The notes beneath the pieces were generated by a model, which had not been told where the DNA came from, made no database searches, and saw only the letters and a program-made list of their open reading frames with translations. Source: Hormiphora californensis (lineage: Eukaryota; Ctenophora; Tentaculata; Cydippida; Pleurobrachiidae). Taken from it: a stretch of DNA of 64,000 nt. Numbering within the stretch: position 1 is the stretch's first letter; each line of letters opens with the position of its first letter. Positions 58,201-64,000 of this stretch are shown here, in pieces. A program made the translations under genes and the position numbers. The stretch spans positions 1,698,774 to 1,762,773 of the forward strand of contig CM035355.1 in assembly GCA_020137815.1 (NCBI GenBank). The letters run 5' to 3'.

Positions 58201-61200
58201 AAGGAGGATAAGTTTCCTGCGACTGATCTTCCCTCATCGCCGGAGACCGGGGGTAAACCCAAGTGATGTGGAGAAAGAGGATCACGAGATGAGATACGAA
58301 TCAACATACCTCGATTATTTGGAGATGCTGATCCAATATGGCTATGTGGTCTTGTTTATCCCGGTGTACCCCCATGCAGCATTGTATGCACTTATCAATA
58401 ACATTATAGAGACACAAACTGATGCATTCCGACTTGTGAAACGATCCCGTCGACCTCTTCCCTCATCCTATTCACCGGGAAAGTTTTGGAAACACGGATT
58501 TACTGCGATGAGTCTGGTAGCCGTGGTAACAAATAGTGAGATGATCAGAATCTCGGGTATTTTCGGGGAATACCCCCTGGGAAGGTCGATATTTCTCTCC
58601 GGAGTTACCTTTTTGATCGTTTACTTGATGGTTAGGAGATTTGTTGGTGGAGTTGAGACTCTACTTAAAAGGAAGCGGGAGTAAAATACTATTCTGCAAC
58701 TGATTTTAGAACCTTTTTGTAACTTGTAACTATTGTGTATGTCTGTTTTTCATTTCTCAATTGAATGATCGAGTGGTATAGTCTGTGATCTAGTGGTGGG
58801 AAATTGGTGGTTTTCATCGTGCGAATGGGTAATTTCTCGAAACCCCTAACATGGACGTCTTGAAAAACTCAGATCATCACTTACAAAATTGGATCTGTCA
58901 TTATTCTTGGTAATGCCAGTTTGATTTTGTGTTTTAACTCCTTCTACTACCCAGGCCAAGATGAGGAAGAAGACACGGTGAAAGAAGAGGTTTTCAAAAA
59001 GACTTATATTCCCCGAGTGCTTGATGAAGTGAGGAACTTTGAACAGGATCTCAATAAGGTAACAATACCCTCCCAAATCGAATACATCTCCTTAGCTTAG
59101 TACATCCCACCACCGGCCCACCCCCTGTTTTTATCCCCTCCAGCTACCCTTCTATGACGTATTAAGCAAACGTTCACTGTGCTTGAACATCATCTCCCTC
59201 ATATGTTATAACCCCCTTTTCCATCCGTGTTTTAACCTCATTCTCCACCTTCTACCCCCTCTTGTGTTATAGGTTGGCGAGGAAGGGACTGACCATGAGG
59301 TTATGTACAGGGAAGTTATTGGACTGTCTCATGACATGAGATCAGCATCTACCAAACCCAGGCTCCTGGAGGTAGAGGGAGAACTAGCAGAGGAGGAGGA
59401 TGAGGAGGAGGAAGAGATGGGTGAGTGAACGTGATCAGGGGATGGGGAACAATTTCATACTAGGAAGTAGGGTATTGGGTAGTACTGTAGGGGGAATGGG
59501 GTGATACGTGCGTCAAATGTGCAGCATGATAACCGACTTGTCGTTATCTTCTGAACTATAATGTGGTTTATGGTTATACGAAGGGTTGTCTAACACTGCA
59601 TAATATTCGTCTACTTGTTCATACTTTTTTGTAGCGTGGACAGTGTCATGCGACTCAAAATATTCAAAACTTGAATATACTTTCACACGTACCGTACGTC
59701 TTTCATTATCTATCTCTTTTTATCTCTATCTCTCTCTAATTCACAAAACCACCGCTCTTATCAGTCCACTGCTGCAGGTCTCACACCTGTATATTTCCAC
59801 TATGCTTCTCTTGCTCCTCCTAGTTGTAACTCCAGCAACTCTAGCCCGACGCGATCCTGAGGAGCACCTTAAAGTTCCCCAACTCATCCGGTTCTGGGGT
59901 TACCCTTTTGAGAACCACTGGGTTACAACCCCAGATGGTTACATCCTAAACGTGCACCGGTTACCCCGTCCTGGTGCCAGGGTGGCCTTCCTGCAACACG
60001 GTCTAGAGGACTCCAGTGCGACATGGGCAGTTAACAAACCAAACCAGAGTTTGGCATTTATCATGTACGACAGGGGGTTTGATGTGTGGATGGGGAATGT
60101 CAGGGGGAACACCTACTCCAAGAATCACACTACTCTTCCTGTCAAAAGTGATAAATTCTGGGCATTTTCGTTTGATGAGTTTGCCCTGATTGATCTGCCT
60201 GCCATGGTAGATTATGTCCTAGATCACACCTACTCCGCTACACTATCCTACATAGGCCACTCCCAGGGGACCATGATGGGGTTTATCGGATTCTCTCAGA
60301 ACACTTCTCTAGCAACCAAAATCAGCAGTTTCTCAGCCCTAGCTCCAGTAGCTAGGATTACACACGTGGAGGGGCTGATCAAGTATTTAAACCTTGCTGA
60401 ACCCCAGATAGAAACTCTAATCCGGTGGTTGGGTCTAAGAGAGGTTACCGTCCCGGATTGGATGATGGCCATCTTGGTTACCTTTGTGTGCCCCACCAAG
60501 AGTCATGATCTCTGTCTAAATCTCATGTTCATTGGCTGTGGCTGGGACACTAGTAACATGAACCAAACCAGGATACCGGTCTACGCGGGACATGCCCCGG
60601 CAGGTACCAGTACTCAGAACATTATCCACTGGGCACAACTTCTCCGTGACCAGAAACTACAAAAGTTTGATTATGGGAAGAGGGAGAATATTGCCAGATA
60701 CAACAGTCCCACACCCCCTGAGTATGATATATCAGAGTTAAGAGTCCCCACTGCACTGTTTGCGGGTGGGAATGATTATCTGGCAGACCCCAGGGATGTG
60801 GCGTGGTTGGAGGGGGAGCTGGAGCAGGGAGTGATCCGGACTAATGTATTTCTGGATGATTACAACCATCTTGATTTTGTGTGGGGCTTGGAAACTGATG
60901 AGAGGATTTACAAGAGAATGATTAAGTTCATCAAGTCCCAGTTGTGGTAAATTGCTACAGTTTATATTGTGTGCCAGGGAAGGGGGGGGGGGGGTTGGGA
61001 ACTTGGAAGTGTTTTTTCATGGGATATTTATCGAACATTGTTTTTAACACCGCTCTCTTTTTAGACGTGGACGAAGATGCAGAAGATGAGGAAGACGAGG
61101 GAGAAGAAGAAGAGAGGGAGGGAAGACATAATACTTGCCATAAAAAACTGTCCAAAGATGAGAATAAAGAGAGAAAGAAGCAGTTCAAAGCAGTCAAGGC

Positions 61201-61267
61201 TGATAACCGGACTAAAAAGTTGCCAAAACATCTCAAAAAGGCGAAAGAGAAGAAGTTTAAGAAGTGA
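46114..61267 (+). CDS. RIOK1: RIO kinase 1, 12 exons over 15 kb, hosting three other genes
   Basis: Atypical kinase/ATPase for late 40S ribosome maturation. Exons: 46114-46134, 46442-46620, 46841-47008, 47160-47275, 48846-48948, 49256-49380, 54816-55028, 55175-55267, 55403-55531, 58955-59058, 59273-59420, 61065-61267. They total 1,602 bases (533 residues; human 568), all joined in phase without a frameshift. Features are an acidic N-terminus, [20 protein letters not shown], and a P-loop-like [11 protein letters not shown]. They continue with the lysine in AVKIFKTS, catalytic [12 protein letters not shown], metal-binding IDVSQ, a second acidic stretch, and the basic tail [14 protein letters not shown] typical of RIOK1. 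Introns after exons 6, 9 and 11 contain an LDLa-GPCR (minus strand), an anoctamin and an acid lipase. The intron after exon 4 contains a TA-flanked element. Confidence 0.95.
47279..48686. mobile_element. 1.41-kb TA-flanked element in RIOK1 intron 4, at the splice donor
   Basis: The ends are CCGTAAGTTGGGGTAACTTT and the complement of CCGTAATCTGGGGTAACTTT (two mismatches), with TA at 47277-47278 and 48687-48688. The left TA is part of the donor GTA of exon 4, so the donor now reads GTACCGTAAG. Inside, GGGGTAACTTTGG recurs in both orientations (about 47480, 47503, 47521, 48248, 48273, 48650). A longer inverted repeat pairs about 47775-47880 with 47975-48080. There is no coding sequence. Confidence 0.88.
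49075..49236. repeat. (CT)n tract serving as the pyrimidine tract of RIOK1 exon 6
   Basis: About 160 bases of CT repeats with a CCCT block end 20 bases before the acceptor CCCAG of exon 6. The repeat is in the sense needed for a polypyrimidine tract. Confidence 0.9.
49570..53468 (-). pseudogene. LDLa-repeat class A-like GPCR, split by a hAT element and frameshifts
   Basis: A secreted-ectodomain GPCR nested on the opposite strand in RIOK1 intron 6. From the minus-strand start at 53468 there is a signal peptide ([17 protein letters not shown]) and then a Cys-rich ectodomain. LDLa-type repeats follow ([67 protein letters not shown]), then seven hydrophobic helices and a C-tail. Helix 7 has NSVLNPLLY, the NPxxY equivalent; a clear DRY is absent. 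LDLa plus 7TM recalls relaxin-receptor-like GPCRs, but I see no leucine-rich repeats. Breaks: a one-base loss in a G run near 52995, a frame change near 52715-52760 (possibly a 43-base intron), one more near 52660, and a hAT element at 51363-52183. The last 600 residues, with all helices, are intact. Confidence 0.82.
51363..52183. mobile_element. 821-bp non-autonomous hAT element inside the GPCR coding sequence
   Basis: The ends are TAGGGTGTGCTA (51363 on) and its exact complement ending at 52183. The host bases CTCTTCAC are duplicated on both sides (51355-51362 and 52184-52191). An 8-bp duplication with TAGGG-type ends is diagnostic of the hAT superfamily. Without the element and one copy of the 8 bp, the GPCR frame is continuous across the site. 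The interior has repeats of AAAATGTTCATTTTG and a CCCATATATGGGC palindrome, but no transposase. Confidence 0.93.
53469..54815. other. Rest of RIOK1 intron 6, 5' side of the GPCR
   Basis: It should hold the GPCR promoter on the minus strand, but I see no clear element. It contains three copies of TTGTAACRGAGAATT near 53912, 53960 and 54008, two of them preceded by GGGCATACTA. No exon is recognised. Confidence 0.5.
53880..54025. repeat. Degenerate tandem repeat around TTGTAACGGAGAATT
   Basis: Three related units about 45-50 bases apart. The first and third are preceded by AGGGCATACTA. It is short and of unknown origin. Confidence 0.6.
55532..56925. other. RIOK1 intron 9, upstream of the anoctamin
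   Basis: 1.4 kb without a firm exon. It must hold the start of the nested anoctamin gene, perhaps a small first exon that I could not place. There is a GA-rich run near 56157-56215. Confidence 0.5.
56926..58684 (+). CDS. ANO10: Anoctamin-10-like (TMEM16K), start not found, one frameshift
   Basis: TMEM16-family membrane protein; ANO10 is an ER phospholipid scramblase. The frame is open from the acceptor-like AAG at 56925. It contains [10 protein letters not shown], the entry to the family domain (human ANO10 has IQVFPLHD), then [18 protein letters not shown] and several transmembrane helices. Further on are [26 protein letters not shown] and [17 protein letters not shown] with the ending helices. 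Near 57917 the frame slips by one extra base (57869-58684 carries the rest). The product would be about 585 residues against 660 in human, so some 60 N-terminal residues are unplaced. No introns are seen from 56926 to the stop, which suggests a retrocopy origin inside RIOK1 intron 9. Confidence 0.85.
59802..60950 (+). CDS. Acid lipase (LIPA/LIPF family), intronless
   Basis: Secreted or lysosomal alpha/beta-hydrolase that cleaves triglycerides and cholesteryl esters. From the ATG at 59802 it encodes 382 residues. There is a signal peptide ([15 protein letters not shown]), [20 protein letters not shown] (the family's N-terminal block), and the oxyanion-side [11 protein letters not shown]. The nucleophile elbow is GHSQG, the catalytic Asp is probably in [11 protein letters not shown], and the catalytic His is in [10 protein letters not shown]. 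Several NxT/S glycosylation sites occur. The frame is open further upstream, but the signal peptide decides the start. It has no introns and lies on the plus strand in RIOK1 intron 11. A GCTGCAG acceptor-like site lies 25 bases upstream. Confidence 0.93.
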   Translation: MLLLLLLVVTPATLARRDPEEHLKVPQLIRFWGYPFENHWVTTPDGYILNVHRLPRPGARVAFLQHGLEDSSATWAVNKPNQSLAFIMYDRGFDVWMGNVRGNTYSKNHTTLPVKSDKFWAFSFDEFALIDLPAMVDYVLDHTYSATLSYIGHSQGTMMGFIGFSQNTSLATKISSFSALAPVARITHVEGLIKYLNLAEPQIETLIRWLGLREVTVPDWMMAILVTFVCPTKSHDLCLNLMFIGCGWDTSNMNQTRIPVYAGHAPAGTSTQNIIHWAQLLRDQKLQKFDYGKRENIARYNSPTPPEYDISELRVPTALFAGGNDYLADPRDVAWLEGELEQGVIRTNVFLDDYNHLDFVWGLETDERIYKRMIKFIKSQLW

Positions 61268-62138
61268 TTTTGACTGATCTTTTTAAATTATTTGGCTGTT
61301 CCTTTCTTTTAAACTTTCTTAATTTATCCGAAAACAAAAGCTGTTCTATTGCTTGTTACTTGTGTCGGTAACTGTAAGGCTGAATGTAAGGTTCATATTA
61401 CGCAAGCAAGCTTCAGAATGTCAGAATCTTGCTTGTGTTGACTGTTGTACGTGTGGCTCTGGTGTGCGTGTTTATGAAACAGTTTCCCAAGAACTCCCTC
61501 ATCTCTCACTTTATTTGGTAACCATGGCAACGACTTCCAAATTTGGTTGCCCACGCCGCGCTAAGTGATCTCAGCGCGCGAAGTTATCTGCTCAGAACTC
61601 ACTGCGCGCTGCGTTTATGGGCAATTTGCCGTTGGCAGCCGCTACCTGATGAACGAGATCAGAACAGTGCAAAGAAGCCATTTATTGAGGTAATTAAGTG
61701 CGTGGAAGGCCATTAGAAGTAAACTTTTGTTTTCTGTTGCCATGGTTACCTCATGAGAAGTAAAACAAATTGGATTTCAAACTAAAATCATCACAGTTCG
61801 CACCAATAAACACATTTAAACTTTACAGCTTGTACGATGTATATATTTCTGGGGATATTTAACTCTGGTAAAGTTTCTATACACTTCTGTACAGGATAAA
61901 AAGCAAGCAGGAGATATTAGTCCACATATGTGTAACAACAACCAGCAACCTATTGTTCAAGAATAAAAGTTAATAACTGGGGTAGCTAAAATCTATATTC
62001 TTCCATATATCACCATAGGCCTATAATAATAAAGGCCCTATATCACTTAATATCACATAATATGTCAGGAAAGCAATGATATAGGAAGGTCTGTTGGCAG
62101 GCTGAATAATGAATAATAAGGGGGAGGGGTTCCAGGAT
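61268..62138. other. Intergenic between RIOK1 and the calcyphosine-like gene
   Basis: The two genes converge here. No further exon is seen. It has a GC-rich patch around 61550-61610 (GCGCGC-rich) and AATAAA-like sites at about 61806 and 61961. Confidence 0.55.
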
Positions 62139-62639
<501 letters not shown>

Positions 62640-63600
62640 CCAGCCCGAAAAAACTAAAAAAATTTTTTTTTAAAAAGGGAAATAAAAAAAATTTTTATTG
62701 TGGGAAGAGAAAAAGGTGTTTTTCCCCCCTTTTGGGGGGGGGGCCCCGTTTTAGAAAAGGAAAAGGGAAAAAAAAAAAAACCCCCCGGGCGGGGGGGAAA
62801 GGGGGGGAAAAAAAGAGGGGGAAAGGGGGGGGGAAAAGGAAACGGGGAAGCAAAAAAAAAAAAAGGGAAAAAAAAAAGGGGGAAAAAGGGGGAAAGAGAA
62901 AAAAAGGGGGGGGAGGGTAAAAGGGGGGGGGAAAAAACCCCCCCCGGGGGGGGGGGGGGGGGCCCCCGGGGGGGGGGGGGGGGGGGGGCCCCCCCCGGGG
63001 GGGGGGGAAAAAAAAAAAAACCCCCGGGGGGGGGGCCCCGGGGGGGGAAAAAAAAGGGGGGGGGGGGGGGCCCCCCCCCCCCCCCCCCCCTTTTTTTTTG
63101 GGGACCCCACCCCCCCCCCCCCCCAAAAAAAAACCCCCTTTTTCCCCCTTTTTTTTCCCTTCCCCCTTTTTCTTTTTCCCCTTTTTCCTCTTTTTTCCCC
63201 CTTTTCTCCCCTTTTTTCCCTTTTTTCCACCCCTTTTTATTTTCCCCTTTTTTTCCCCCCCCTTTTTTTTTTTTTCCCCCCCTTTTTCCCCCCTTTTTTT
63301 AATCCGTTTTTTTTAAAAAAATTTTTTTTTCCCCTTTTTTCCCCCCTTTTTTTTTTTCCCCTAAACCCCTTTTTTTTAATTTTTATTAAATTTTTTTTTT
63401 CCCCCCCCTTTTTTTAAATTTTTTTGGGTTTTTTTTTTTTAAAAAAATTTTACCCCCCCCCTTTTGCTTTCCCCCTTTTTGGGGTTTACCTTTTTTTTCC
63501 CCCCCCGGGAAAAATTTTGGAGGGGAGAAAAAAAAATTTTTGCCCTTTTCCCAAGGTTTTGGGTTATTAGCCACTTTTTCCTTTTCCTTTTAAACCAAAA
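62640..63600. other. Homopolymer-run block, probable sequencing artefact
   Basis: Nearly every base lies in a run of 3-30 identical bases (A, G and C runs first, then C and T runs, then T and A). Real low-complexity DNA in this window is dinucleotide-based. This block instead looks like signal stretching in a poor read or unpolished consensus that began in a GA repeat. Frames in it are meaningless. Complexity returns gradually after about 63600. Confidence 0.8.
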
Positions 63601-64000
63601 ACTTCCGGGGGGTCCCCACTACAAGAATTTAAGTAAAATTTTAAAATTTTTATGCTAGTACTGAAACCAATTAGATTAATTAAAAATAAAACATTTTTCC
63701 CTCACTTTTTTGGACACTACGCACCCATTTTGGGTGCGCTTTAAGTAAGGGCTTTTTGATTTAAACCCACCCCCCTTGCGGGTGTTTTTTGCCCCTTTCC
63801 CAAAAATAACACGGGGGCCATGGCAAGAAAATTGGGGGAACTTGGGGCTGGCTTTTGAAATCATTGAAAATATTTAACAATCTTTCCCTGGGAAATTCAA
63901 AAGTTTGGGGTAAAATTTACGCTTTGTCCATAAAGTGTTTTTAGAAGGAGCATGCTTAGATCCGCTGAAAGAACGGCCACTTCGACGTCGTTTCATCTCC
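63601..64000. other. Recovering sequence, no gene seen
   Basis: Less extreme homopolymers, becoming normal by about 63890. No exon is recognised. Confidence 0.5.

Overview
This is nuclear DNA from an animal. Genes are split by short GT-AG introns (about 70-400 bases when no transposon sits inside). The proteins belong to animal or wider eukaryotic families: a myocardin-related transcription factor (MRTF), NDUFA5, glycogenin, a MINPP1-like phosphatase, MOCS3, RIOK1, anoctamin-10, acid lipase, an LDLa-repeat GPCR and calcyphosine. CR1/L2-type LINEs, TA-flanked DNA elements, a hAT element and many (CT)n/(GA)n tracts fill the rest. Splice acceptors lying almost on the ATG, and co-oriented genes about 90-230 bases apart, suggest a lineage with spliced-leader trans-splicing. 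I cannot name the species; a marine invertebrate, possibly non-bilaterian, is a guess.

Layout. 1-5.4 kb: a LINE with both ORFs open (LINE-1 here). 5.4-16.3 kb: no genes; LINE debris and a cluster of foldback and terminal-inverted-repeat elements, one nested inside another. 16.4-26.6 kb: an MRTF gene (three RPEL motifs, basic box, Q box, SAP). 28.6-31.6 kb: a glutamine-rich gene of unknown function. 31.5-41.7 kb: a tandem duplication of [3' end of the Q-rich gene - NDUFA5 - glycogenin]. The first copy has a complete NDUFA5 but a truncated glycogenin. The second copy is complete but carries a second, almost intact LINE (LINE-2 here) in its intergenic part. 42.1-43.7 kb: a MINPP1-like phosphatase on the minus strand. 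44.0-61.3 kb: a co-oriented run MOCS3 - small membrane protein - RIOK1. RIOK1 is spread over 15 kb because three unrelated genes lie in its introns: an LDLa-GPCR (minus strand), an anoctamin and an acid lipase. 62.1 kb: last exon of a calcyphosine-like gene (minus strand). 62.64-63.6 kb: homopolymer runs that look like a sequencing or assembly artefact.

The most notable observations are: (a) the RIOK1 host gene with three nested genes, whose exon phases join correctly across every nested gene; (b) two unrelated DNA elements inserted within one or two bases of a 5' splice site, both keeping the GT; (c) a hAT element with an 8-bp target duplication that splits the GPCR coding sequence; (d) three unrelated TA-flanked elements that share one design, the terminal motif repeated internally in both orientations; and (e) single-base frameshifts confined to MOCS3, the GPCR, the anoctamin and one RPEL motif, while RIOK1 (1,602 coding bases), the lipase and the Q-rich gene are clean.
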